A stretch of 64,000 bases of DNA from Pseudoselenomonas ruminis (GTDB taxonomy: Bacteria; Bacillota; Negativicutes; Selenomonadales; Selenomonadaceae), in the NCBI RefSeq assembly GCF_008271295.1, contig NZ_VTOY01000005.1:62001-126000 (forward strand), written 5' to 3'. The notes under the pieces were generated by a model that did not search any database, had not been told where the DNA came from, and saw only the letters and a list, made by a program, of their open reading frames with translations. Of the stretch, positions 42,694 through 50,542 are shown one piece after another. The translations under genes were made by a program, and so were the position numbers. Within the stretch, counting starts at the first letter, position 1. Every line of letters begins with the position of its first letter.

Positions 42694-43299
42694 TTACCGT
42701 TCGCGCTTTTTTCGTTGCTGACATTTGTTGTAAAAAGTCGATACAGGCATATTGATTTGTCTTGCGGCCTGATTCATTGACATCCGCCCTTCCCGCCACG
42801 CAGCATAGGCCTGCAAAAATCCCGGAGGCAGCGGCTTGCAGGGGCGTCCGAAGCGTACCCCGCGCTTGCGAGCCTCGGCAATGCCTTCGGCCTGCCGCTT
42901 GCGAATGTTGCGCCGCTCATTCTCCGCGACAAAGGATAACACCTGCAAAATTACATCACTGACGAAAGTTCCGAGCAGGTCGCGCCCTTTCCGCGTATCC
43001 AATAGCGGCATATCCAGAACGACGATGTCTGCTCCTTTGATTTTCGTGATTTGCCGCCACTGTTCCAATACTTCCTTATAATTCCGCCCAAGCCGGTCAA
43101 TCGAATGGATGCACAAAATGGTTTCCGAATTAATGCGCCGCATGAGTTTTTGATACTGCGGCCGGGAAAAATCTTTCCCCGATAGTTTATCCATATAAAT
43201 ATTTTTCGGCTTTATCCCCATGCGTTTCATTGCCGCCAGCTGACGGTCCAGATTCTGTTCTCTGGTGCTCACCCGCACATATCCTAGTAGTTGCTGCAT
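42694..43299 (-). CDS. Serine recombinase (resolvase/invertase family)
   Basis: A 201-residue site-specific recombinase. The catalytic serine S11 is in LLGYVRVSTREQNLDRQ, followed by IHSIDRLGRNYKEVLEQW, the Arg-rich AENERRNIRKRQAEGIAEARKRGVRFGRP hinge, and a C-terminal helix-turn-helix (MSMNQAARQINMPVSTFYNKC). Size matches Hin/Pin or Tn3 resolvases. The open frame extends upstream, but ATG 43299 with GGGAGG is clear. No transposase or crossover sites are recognisable nearby. It may invert or resolve DNA near the hook genes, or be a remnant of a lost element. Confidence 0.92.
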   Translation of the reverse strand: MQQLLGYVRVSTREQNLDRQLAAMKRMGIKPKNIYMDKLSGKDFSRPQYQKLMRRINSETILCIHSIDRLGRNYKEVLEQWRQITKIKGADIVVLDMPLLDTRKGRDLLGTFVSDVILQVLSFVAENERRNIRKRQAEGIAEARKRGVRFGRPCKPLPPGFLQAYAAWREGRMSMNQAARQINMPVSTFYNKCQQRKKRER

Positions 43300-43314
43300 A
43301 TAATTCCTCCCAAA

Positions 43315-43360
43315 TAAAAAATCGGGCTGTGCCGGAAGCCGCAGCTGCCAGCATAGCCCG
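43315..43360 (-). terminator. Terminator of the ABC transporter operon
   Basis: An imperfect long stem (CGGGCT-TGC-GG-AGC pairing with its complement) between 43323 and 43360 is followed on the minus strand by ATTTTTTATTTG. Confidence 0.8.
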
Positions 43361-43373
43361 TTATGGGAAAAAC

Positions 43374-44216
43374 TTATCGGATAAACCGTGGTTTGAGGAC
43401 AATCGTCACAAAGAATACCAGCGATGACAGGACGACAATCGTTGCCCCAGCCGCCATATTGAAGTAGTAGGCCAGAATCAGGCCGCTGACACCGGTAATG
43501 AGTGCCAGGCTGACAGATACCACATGGTACTGCTTGACGTTGTTCGTCACGTTGCGCGCCGCCGCCGCTGGCAGCACCAACAAGGCGTTGATAATCAGGA
43601 TGCCGACCCACTGGATGCTGATGGATACGACAACGGCCAGAATTGCCGCAAACAATCCCTCCACCCAGAACGTCGCAATGCCACGGCTGCGGGCAAACGA
43701 GGAATTGATGGACAAGACCAAAAGTTTATTATAGAGGAACGCCCAGCCTGCCAAAACCAGCACAAAGACAACGGCCAGCGCCTGCAAATCCTCTTCCGTG
43801 ATGCTCAGCACATCGCCAATCAGAAACGACGAAAATTTATTGAAGCCGCCGCCACTTGTCATAATCATAAGGCCGAGCGCAATCGCCGTTGAGGAAAACA
43901 CTCCGATAATCGTATCGGTCGATGCCGTACTCTTGTTTTTGATATAGGTGATGCAAAGCGCAAACAGGATCGAGAACACGACGAGCGATACGAGCGGCGA
44001 TACCACGCCGAACAGCACTCCTAACGCAATTCCCGTAAAGGCACCATGTCCGAGCGAATCCGAAAAGAAGGCCATGCGGTTTGAGACCACCATAGTGCTA
44101 AGCAGGCCAAACAACGGCGTTACGAGCAGGATGGCGAGCAAGGCATGTTTCATGAACATGTGGCTCGCCCATTCAAAGGGCAGAACCATATCCATGAAGC
44201 TGTAAATCATTTCCAT
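43374..44216 (-). CDS. Metal ABC transporter permease (ZnuB/MntB family)
   Basis: A 280-residue membrane permease of the zinc/manganese family with eight or nine hydrophobic segments. Family hallmarks are FMKHALLAILLVTPLFGLLSTMVVSNRMAFFSDSLGHGAFTGIALG, and later VGILIINALLVLPAAAARN. It would move Zn, Mn or Fe across the inner membrane with the ATPase encoded directly upstream, whose stop overlaps its start. No periplasmic binding protein gene is present in this operon, so the metal is unknown. Confidence 0.92.
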   Translation of the reverse strand: MEMIYSFMDMVLPFEWASHMFMKHALLAILLVTPLFGLLSTMVVSNRMAFFSDSLGHGAFTGIALGVLFGVVSPLVSLVVFSILFALCITYIKNKSTASTDTIIGVFSSTAIALGLMIMTSGGGFNKFSSFLIGDVLSITEEDLQALAVVFVLVLAGWAFLYNKLLVLSINSSFARSRGIATFWVEGLFAAILAVVVSISIQWVGILIINALLVLPAAAARNVTNNVKQYHVVSVSLALITGVSGLILAYYFNMAAGATIVVLSSLVFFVTIVLKPRFIR

Positions 44217-45034
44217 TACGCATCCCTCCCGTTCTGTTTCTCTCCGCTATCCATAGCCGATGCCTCACCGCCTGCGAGCATACCGAAGATATGGCGCGTG
44301 CGTGCATCGCTGAACACTTCATCGGGGGTGCCGTTTAAGACAACACTCTTATTCATCAAGACGACCTGGTCGGCATGACGCGCGACCATATTGAGGTCAT
44401 GGGATATCAGGATTATCGCCATATCCTCTTTTTCCCGCAGCTCTGCGAGTATTTCATAAAAGAGTTCCAATCCATTCTGGTCGACCCCCGATACCGGCTC
44501 GTCGAGCAGCAATAAATCCGGCATGGGGTCAAGGGCCAGTGCTAAAAGCACCCGCTGGAGTTCGCCGCCCGATAACGCTCCGAGGCGGCGGTCAATCAAA
44601 TGCTCCGCATGGACACGGGCCAGGCTCTTTTCGACCCGCGGACGCAGGCTCTTATCCGAGCAAAGCCAGACCGGGCGCTTCGACAGGCACGCCATAAAGA
44701 TATCCATGACGCTCGTCGGCGCACTGACATCAAACCGCAGGTACTGCGGCACATAACCGATGACCGGATGGCCCGTATGCTTGCCTTTGGCATCGACATA
44801 GTGAAGTTTTCCCTGATGCGGCACCTCGCCAAGGATTGCCTTCAAAAGCGTACTCTTGCCCGCACCGTTCGGCCCGATTATCGCGGTCAGCTGGCCGCAA
44901 TGAATATGGATATTGACGTCTTCAAAAATCGTCAGATGGCCAATTTTTACGGCAAAATCCTCGATTCGGGTGCAGCATAATTTCGCGCAGTCCTCACTGG
45001 AAGACGCATGATGATGCATAATATTCTTAAACAA
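44216..45034 (-). CDS. Metal ABC transporter ATP-binding protein (ZnuC family)
   Basis: A 272-residue ATPase. Walker A GPNGAGKST, Q-loop GYVPQYLRF, signature LSGGELQRV, Walker B DLLLLDEPVSGVD and the H-loop ILISHDLNMV are all present. The N terminus carries an unusual His/Cys-rich extension (MHHHASSSEDCAKLCC), a possible metal sensor or chelating tail. A TTG start at 45034 follows AGAGGAG. It is coupled to the permease by overlap and lies 19 bp after the ABC-2 permease gene. Confidence 0.92.
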   Translation of the reverse strand: MFKNIMHHHASSSEDCAKLCCTRIEDFAVKIGHLTIFEDVNIHIHCGQLTAIIGPNGAGKSTLLKAILGEVPHQGKLHYVDAKGKHTGHPVIGYVPQYLRFDVSAPTSVMDIFMACLSKRPVWLCSDKSLRPRVEKSLARVHAEHLIDRRLGALSGGELQRVLLALALDPMPDLLLLDEPVSGVDQNGLELFYEILAELREKEDMAIILISHDLNMVARHADQVVLMNKSVVLNGTPDEVFSDARTRHIFGMLAGGEASAMDSGEKQNGRDA

Positions 45035-45052
45035 ATTCGTTACTCCTCTTTC

Positions 45053-45793
45053 TTAACGGGTCAGCTGGCGGAACGACCGGCTCCCGATGACAAAGCCAAG
45101 TACTGCATAAAGGAGCAGTACGAACACCGAGGCCAGCGCAATCTCACTGCCACTGCCAATCCCCCGCAGCAAATAACTCGTATGCGTCAGCGGCAAAAGC
45201 TCGATGATACCGCGCAGCACTCCGGGCAATGCCTGTGTGGAAAAAAACGTGCCGCACAAAAACGACATCGGCAGCAGGATATACGTATTGACCTGACTCA
45301 TTTCCTCATAGGTCCGGATTTTCATCGCGGCGATAAAACCAATTTCGGCAAAGATGATGCAGTTAAGCACCAGCACGAGCAAAAACAGCGGCGTCATAGT
45401 AAAATGCGCCCCAAACGCCAAGGCCAGTGCCACAATGATAGCCGAGGATATAAGCCCACGCAATACGGCGGCCAGCACCTTGCCGATGACAAACGCATCG
45501 GGCCATATCGGCGCCAATATGTATTCCTCTAAACTCTTATGGTAAATGCGCTCAGCGTGAACCGGCGTGATGCTGTTAAAACTGATGTTCATCGAATTGA
45601 GGGCGAGGATGCCCGGCACGAGGAAATCGAGATACGTCCCCGATTCCACCTGAATGCTGCGGCCAAGTCCCCAGCCAAACGCGACCAGATAGAGCATCGG
45701 CGCGACCATGCGCGACAGGATGAACTTCGTCATCCGGCGTTTCAGCACAACCCAATCGCGCCAGAATACCGTCCAGATATCGTAAAGCATCAA
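45053..45793 (-). CDS. ABC-2 type transporter permease
   Basis: A 246-residue six-helix ABC-2 permease of the NodJ/DrrB type. Typical stretches are FWRDWVVLKRRMTKFILSRMVAPMLYLVAFGWGLG, YLDFLVPGILALNSMNISFNS, EEYILAPIWPDAFVIGKV and the late FFSTQALPGVLRGIIELLPLTHTSYLLR. It pairs with the upstream ATPase (4-nt ATGA overlap at 45790-45793) to form an exporter of unknown substrate. Drug, lipid-linked or polysaccharide export are typical for the family. Confidence 0.9.
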   Translation of the reverse strand: MMLYDIWTVFWRDWVVLKRRMTKFILSRMVAPMLYLVAFGWGLGRSIQVESGTYLDFLVPGILALNSMNISFNSITPVHAERIYHKSLEEYILAPIWPDAFVIGKVLAAVLRGLISSAIIVALALAFGAHFTMTPLFLLVLVLNCIIFAEIGFIAAMKIRTYEEMSQVNTYILLPMSFLCGTFFSTQALPGVLRGIIELLPLTHTSYLLRGIGSGSEIALASVFVLLLYAVLGFVIGSRSFRQLTR

Positions 45794-46662
45794 ATGCCCT
45801 CCCTTCGCCCGGTGAGTTCGATAAATACGTCCTCAAGATTCGTCGGCCGGATGAGGATGGAACCATCCCCCGCCTGCTGGCCGGCAAAGGCTGCTGCCGC
45901 CTGCTTTTCCGCAAAGAACTGGTACTCGCGCCCCGCGCTGCCATCCCACTCCACGGTATAGCGACCGAGCTTTTCGCAAAAGTTCTGCGGGGTATCGAGC
46001 GCGACGAGCCTGCCCTTGTTCAGGATAGCCACGCGGTCGCAAAGGTTTTCGGCCTCTTCGATGTAGTGCGTCGTCAAAAAGACCGTAACCCCATCGCGGG
46101 CCATCTGCCGGATGAGCTGCCAGATGCGGCGGCGCACCTGGGGATCAAGCGCTACCGTCGGCTCATCCATAAACAGGATGCGCGGCTGATGCAAAAGCGC
46201 CCGCGCGATGAGCAGGCGCCGTTTCATACCGCCCGACAAGCGCCGGACGCCATCGTTTACCACATCGGTAAGCTCGACATACGCCAGCAGTTCACGGATG
46301 CGCTGCTGCCGCTCCGCCCGTTTCATGTGGTGCAGGCGTGCATGCAGTTCCAAGTTTTCTCCCACCGTCAAATCCTGGTCAAAATTCACATGTTGTGGCA
46401 CCACGCCAATGATGCTCTTCAGCTCCTGGGCATGCTCCGCCAAGTCCATATCCTTATAACGGATGCGGCCGCCCGTCGGCTGGGTCTGCATCGTCAGCAT
46501 GCGGATTGTCGTCGTCTTGCCGGCACCATTTGGGCCGAGCAGGCCAAAGATTTCCCCCTCGCCCACTGACAGGGACAAGTTATCCACGGCTGTCTTTTCA
46601 CTATTTTTCCCCGCCTTTGTCTTATGCGGGAATTTCTTCACGAGATTATCGATTTGAATCAT
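45790..46662 (-). CDS. ABC-2 type transporter ATP-binding protein
   Basis: A 290-residue ATPase of the NodI/DrrA/CcmA class. Walker A GPNGAGKTT, GVVPQHVNFD, signature LSGGMKRRL, Walker B ILFMDEPTVALDP and TTHYIEEAENLCD are visible. A C-terminal extension (residues 220-290) follows. It is the first gene of a four-gene operon running into the permease and the metal ABC pair. The start at 46662 follows AGGGAG. Substrate is unknown. Confidence 0.92.
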   Translation of the reverse strand: MIQIDNLVKKFPHKTKAGKNSEKTAVDNLSLSVGEGEIFGLLGPNGAGKTTTIRMLTMQTQPTGGRIRYKDMDLAEHAQELKSIIGVVPQHVNFDQDLTVGENLELHARLHHMKRAERQQRIRELLAYVELTDVVNDGVRRLSGGMKRRLLIARALLHQPRILFMDEPTVALDPQVRRRIWQLIRQMARDGVTVFLTTHYIEEAENLCDRVAILNKGRLVALDTPQNFCEKLGRYTVEWDGSAGREYQFFAEKQAAAAFAGQQAGDGSILIRPTNLEDVFIELTGRREGI

Positions 46663-46717
46663 GGGTTTTCTCCCTATATCTATCTACCATAGTTATTGTA
46701 GCAAACTCGTCAAGGTC

Positions 46718-46747
46718 TTGGACTTTCCACCCAAAATCCGCTACAAT
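46718..46747 (+). promoter_or_regulatory. Promoter of the 46781 gene
   Basis: TTGGAC (46718-46723) and TACAAT (46742-46747) with an 18-nt spacer. Confidence 0.6.
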
Positions 46748-46780
46748 AGATTCTATCAGAATCGATAAGGAGATGTAAAT

Positions 46781-47236
46781 ATGACCGATAAACAAATCGA
46801 CCTTTCCCCTGCGGAAGCCCAGCGCATGACCCGCAACATCCAGGCTCTGCAAAAACGCCTTCGCGATATGCATGCCATGCGCGATGACATCAATAAAGCC
46901 CTCGCCCGCGTGACGGAAGACAATCTCTCGCTGGCCCTTACCCAGAAAAAGAATCTCAAATCCCTCTCGCGCGAATACGATAAACTGAGCCAGGACGTCA
47001 AATGCCTTGACCCATTCGATGCGGCTCAGATTCTCGAAGAAGAATACAATTACATTCTGACCATCGGCAACGTCCTCGAAACCACCCGCGAACTCAAAAA
47101 AACGGCCAGCCTCAATAATACCGACCGCGATGCCATTCTGGGCGGTCTTATCCAGTTCTACCACGGACTGCGGCAGGAACTCACTTCCGCCCAGACCGCC
47201 AGGGAAAACCAGCAGTTAAATGTTACAGCCCAATAA
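46781..47236 (+). CDS. Unrecognised coiled-coil protein
   Basis: A 151-residue soluble protein, almost entirely alpha-helical and charged. A first coiled region (residues 9-75, MTRNIQALQKRLRDMHAMRDDINKAL and so on) is followed by a break at CLDPFDAAQILEEEYNYIL and a second helical pair ending in a Gln-rich tail. There is no signal peptide or membrane span. I do not recognise a family. It is a single gene with its own promoter, AAGGAG ribosome site and strong terminator, divergent from the ABC operon. Confidence 0.75.
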   Translation: MTDKQIDLSPAEAQRMTRNIQALQKRLRDMHAMRDDINKALARVTEDNLSLALTQKKNLKSLSREYDKLSQDVKCLDPFDAAQILEEEYNYILTIGNVLETTRELKKTASLNNTDRDAILGGLIQFYHGLRQELTSAQTARENQQLNVTAQ

Positions 47237-47273
47237 AAACAGCCAGCCATCTTCAAGATGGCTGGCTGTTTTC
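47235..47273. terminator. Bidirectional terminator between the coiled-coil gene and lacI-type gene
   Basis: AAAACAGCCAGCCATCTT pairs with its exact complement after a 2-nt loop. Both convergent genes end within 10 bp of it. Confidence 0.92.
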
Positions 47274-47280
47274 TTTGACG

Positions 47281-48297
47281 TCACAGATTCTCCAGCAGGC
47301 GGATTTCATTTTTCATGATGTATTCCTGTTTTTCGGGGAGACGTCCATTCACCAGATAGGCAAACGCTAAATCAACGGCTAAATGTCCCTGCCGGTAAGG
47401 ATGCTGATACAGGGTTGCGCGCACGACACCGAATTTCATCATCTCAACCGTTGTCGGCACACTGTCAAAGGCAATGACCATCGGCCGCTTTTCCTCAGGC
47501 AGCTGCATGACCGCCCGGCCGATTCCATAAACGCCAGCCGCCAGGGCACAAATCGCCGTTGTCTCGGGATGAAGGCGCAGGAATTCCTTGGTCCGCTCAT
47601 AGGCAAAAATCTCATCGTCCTCATGTTCAATCACATCGATGACCTCGAAGTCCTTGACCCGCTTCATGCGATGATAAAATCCCTCCAGCCGCTGTTTATG
47701 ACCGAGCACCTGCCGGCTTCCCAGGACAAGCCCGATTTTGGCCGAGGTGCCAATCATCGCCTCCAAGAGCGCACAGGCGGTAATCCCGCCATTATAATAG
47801 TCACTGCCTACATAGCAGTGGCGTTTTGACCCGTCAACATCGTTGTTCAGATTGACTACAAACACACCGGCATCGACCAGTTCGTCGATCTTCTGAACAA
47901 TCCGTTTATCGTTGATGGGATTCAAAATCAGCGCATTGACATCCGCCTGGATGGATTCAATCAGGGCCAGCTGATCTTCAGGCAGATAGCCCTTCATGGT
48001 ATGGATTTCCACCTGCAAGCCATAAATCTTATATTCCTCGGCGGCGGCCTTGATTCCCTCAATCACACGATCAAAGAAAGCATTGCCCTCGGACGAAAGG
48101 ATGATTCCAATCACAGGGCGGTGTTTGCGGGCGGCCAGCGCTTTGCCAGCCGGATTCGGTTCATAGCCAAGCTGCTTGGCCATTTTGCGGATATTTTCTG
48201 CCGTCTCGGCGTTTACGCGTCCACGTCCATTTAAGGCACGGTCAACCGTTCCCCGTGAGACACCGCAAAGCTCGGCGATTTGCTTCATTGTAACCAT
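47281..48297 (-). CDS. LacI family transcriptional regulator
   Basis: A 338-residue LacI/PurR-type repressor. The N-terminal helix-turn-helix MKQIAELCGVSRGTVDRALNGRGRVN and hinge AKQLGYEPNPAGKALAARK are followed by a type I periplasmic-binding-like effector domain. That domain carries NPINDKRIVQKIDELVDAGVFVVNLNNDV and YVGSDYYNGGITACALLEAM, as in sugar-sensing (ribose-like) members. It lies downstream of DUF4867, the sugar porter and xylB on the same strand. It is the probable regulator of the paired operators at 52105 and 52325. Confidence 0.93.
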   Translation of the reverse strand: MVTMKQIAELCGVSRGTVDRALNGRGRVNAETAENIRKMAKQLGYEPNPAGKALAARKHRPVIGIILSSEGNAFFDRVIEGIKAAAEEYKIYGLQVEIHTMKGYLPEDQLALIESIQADVNALILNPINDKRIVQKIDELVDAGVFVVNLNNDVDGSKRHCYVGSDYYNGGITACALLEAMIGTSAKIGLVLGSRQVLGHKQRLEGFYHRMKRVKDFEVIDVIEHEDDEIFAYERTKEFLRLHPETTAICALAAGVYGIGRAVMQLPEEKRPMVIAFDSVPTTVEMMKFGVVRATLYQHPYRQGHLAVDLAFAYLVNGRLPEKQEYIMKNEIRLLENL

Positions 48298-48384
48298 ACG
48301 TTTTCTTTCCTGTCAGCTGCTTCTCATAATCTCTTCAGTCGTATTTTAGCAATTTTTTTATCATTCGTAAATAACGAAGGAGCA

Positions 48385-48424
48385 CAAAACTACTGCGAGC
48401 CTCCCCAAACGGAAGGCTCGCAGT
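48385..48424 (-). terminator. Terminator after the DUF4867 gene
   Basis: ACTGCGAGCCT and AGGCTCGCAGT arms (48414-48424 and 48392-48402) are followed on the minus strand by AGTTTTG. It separates the sugar operon from the LacI-type gene, which must have its own promoter. Confidence 0.78.
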
Positions 48425-48442
48425 TTGTCTTATGAAAACACC

Positions 48443-49069
48443 TCAAAGCGTGAGGTTTTCCCCTTTCAGTCCAATCCAGGCTCCATCCCGATCAAGGCCG
48501 CTTTCCTTATGTGCAATCAGCCATTTGTTTTCGGCAAACAACAGGCGGTTTTCGGCCTCAGTGCTGCCCGGTTCCTGAAGTGCCTCATTGGTTCCTTTCG
48601 GCAATACGACACCACAGCGGAATTCTTTGCCCTCCTTGCCGCACGGCGCATAGTGAAGCGTCGTCGCATAAAGCTCCACCGCCGTACCAGCCGGAACGAA
48701 GAATACCTCCATCTTGCCCGTATCATAGGTATTCGTTTCATAATCAATATCCTGCTGATGACCAAGCATCAGATACAGGTCAGTTGCCGCAATATCAATT
48801 TCGGACGAGCGATGGTATTCCACGGCGTTGAGTTTTTCATTCCAGCCACTGCAATGGCCGAATTCAATGTCCTGTTCGCCGTATGTCTTATCCTTCAATT
48901 CCTGATACAGTGGCAAATCCTCAAATTCACGCACGGACGGCTCATAGACAACTTCGCCTTCCTTGACGGCCGGGCGCGCTTTGATTGTCTTAACAAAGCC
49001 ATCGACATCAAGCGGCAGCACGCGGCCATACGAACGGAACGATTTATCGTTAACATTGGTGATTTTCAT
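48443..49069 (-). CDS. DUF4867 family protein, probable sugar-metabolism cupin
   Basis: A 208-residue protein of the DUF4867 family. Cupin-like stretches include GHCSGWNEKLNAVEYHRSSEIDIA, LYLMLGHQQDI and FFVPAGTAVELYATTLHYAPCG, with His/Glu residues spaced like a metal site. Members accompany sugar isomerase and kinase genes in gut Firmicutes. The reaction is unknown; an isomerase or mutarotase is a reasonable guess. It has a good AGAGGG site. Here it is the last gene of xylB-porter-DUF4867, 28 bp after the porter. Confidence 0.8.
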   Translation of the reverse strand: MKITNVNDKSFRSYGRVLPLDVDGFVKTIKARPAVKEGEVVYEPSVREFEDLPLYQELKDKTYGEQDIEFGHCSGWNEKLNAVEYHRSSEIDIAATDLYLMLGHQQDIDYETNTYDTGKMEVFFVPAGTAVELYATTLHYAPCGKEGKEFRCGVVLPKGTNEALQEPGSTEAENRLLFAENKWLIAHKESGLDRDGAWIGLKGENLTL

Positions 49070-49096
49070 TTTCTATCCCTCTCTCAATCAGATTTA

Positions 49097-50515
49097 TCAG
49101 CAGCCAATATTGCGCAGCTTCTTGCCTTCCATGAGGTTTTTCTCGATGTTTTCGAGCGTAACATTCTTTGTCTCCGGCACATAGGCAAGCGTCAGGACGA
49201 TAAACAAGCCATTCAGGAAAGCATAGAGCCAGAAGGTATGGGCCGAACCCAGCGTATCGACGAGCGTCAGGAACGTTGCGCCGACGATTGCACAGGTAAT
49301 CCAGTTCGTCATCGTCGAGCAGGCTACACCAAATTCACGGGATTTAAGCGGCTGGATTTCCGAGCAGAGTACCCAGACAATCGGGCCAGCGCTCATGCCA
49401 AAACCGGCAATGCTGACCATCGTCATAATAGCAGCCAGATACGAAATCGATATATCGGCCGTACCAGCTTCGAGCATCGACATGCAGACACCTACCACGG
49501 CCATCGACAGGGCCATGACACCGAAGCCAATCTTGAGCGTCGGCTTGCGGCCGTTCTTATCAACCATAAAGATGGCGATGAACGTCGACAAGACAAAGAC
49601 GATACCATTAATAACCGTACCAATCATCTGGTCTTCCGTCGTGGAGAAACCAGCAAGGCTAAGGATTTTCGGCGAGTAATACATGATGACGTTAAAGCCC
49701 GTAAACTGCTGCATTGCCTGTAACAGCACACCCAAAAATACGGCGCGGCGGACATTCTTGTTGGCTTTGAAAAGCCCCCAGCCATCCTGTTTGATTTTCA
49801 GTGCATCTTTGATGTCCTTCATTTCTTCGCGGGCGATTTCAACACTGCCATGCAGTGCTTCGAGGACTCCCGAAGCTTCTTCGATGCGGCCCACTGCGGC
49901 CAGCCAGCGCGGGCTGTCCGGCAGACGGATGACCGTCAGCAGCAGCAGGACTGCCGGCAGGGCAATGACCATCAGCATCATGCGCCAATTGCCACTGTAG
50001 CTGAATGCCGTATCCGAAAGAAACGCAGCGAGAATACCCACAGTAACCATCAGCTGATAGCCGGATATTACCCGTCCACGGGCATTTTTATCCGACATCT
50101 CTGCCAAATAAAGCGGTGCCGTATAGGAAGCAATGCCAACCGACAGACCGAGAATCAGGCGAAAGCCAATCAGCATATCAGCACTGACGGCAAAGCCGGA
50201 ACCGAGCGAACCGATGATGAAGAGCGTTGCGCCAATCATCAGACTCTTTTTACGGCCGATTTTCTTGGCCATGACCGAAGCGACGATGGCGCCGGTAGCT
50301 GCGCCAACCATCATCGAGCTGACTACCCATTCCTGTGCGGCACTCGATAGATTCCATTCCTGGCTGATAAACGGCAAAGCGCCAGATATGACGCCCTGGT
50401 CGAGACCAAACAACAGGCCAGCCATGCCAGCGGCGAAATAAATAAACATGCGGACATGCGCAGCCGCCCGCTCAGCAGCCTTGTCGGCCATGTTCTTAGG
50501 TAACGAAGCATCCAT
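49097..50515 (-). CDS. MFS sugar porter (sugar:proton symporter family)
   Basis: A 472-residue twelve-helix major facilitator of the sugar porter family. Hallmarks are [15 protein letters not shown] (helix 1), [27 protein letters not shown], the [16 protein letters not shown] motif after helix 6, and [16 protein letters not shown] after helix 12. XylE and AraE belong to this family. It sits between xylB and DUF4867 and probably imports the sugar degraded by this locus. GGGAGG precedes the start at 50515. Confidence 0.94.
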   Translation of the reverse strand: MDASLPKNMADKAAERAAAHVRMFIYFAAGMAGLLFGLDQGVISGALPFISQEWNLSSAAQEWVVSSMMVGAATGAIVASVMAKKIGRKKSLMIGATLFIIGSLGSGFAVSADMLIGFRLILGLSVGIASYTAPLYLAEMSDKNARGRVISGYQLMVTVGILAAFLSDTAFSYSGNWRMMLMVIALPAVLLLLTVIRLPDSPRWLAAVGRIEEASGVLEALHGSVEIAREEMKDIKDALKIKQDGWGLFKANKNVRRAVFLGVLLQAMQQFTGFNVIMYYSPKILSLAGFSTTEDQMIGTVINGIVFVLSTFIAIFMVDKNGRKPTLKIGFGVMALSMAVVGVCMSMLEAGTADISISYLAAIMTMVSIAGFGMSAGPIVWVLCSEIQPLKSREFGVACSTMTNWITCAIVGATFLTLVDTLGSAHTFWLYAFLNGLFIVLTLAYVPETKNVTLENIEKNLMEGKKLRNIGC

Positions 50516-50542
50516 TGATATTCCTCCCTTATAATACTGCCC

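Noticed and set aside
42680-42712. Plus-strand terminator-like hairpin at the recombinase 3' end
   Set aside because: The GCGCGAGCG/CGTTCGCGC stem lies in the last codons of the recombinase gene and no plus-strand gene precedes it. It is probably coincidental with the Arg/Lys-rich C terminus.
43300-43611. N-terminal extension of the serine recombinase frame
   Set aside because: It overlaps the terminator and the end of the metal permease gene. The conserved recombinase begins at 43299 with a clear ribosome site.
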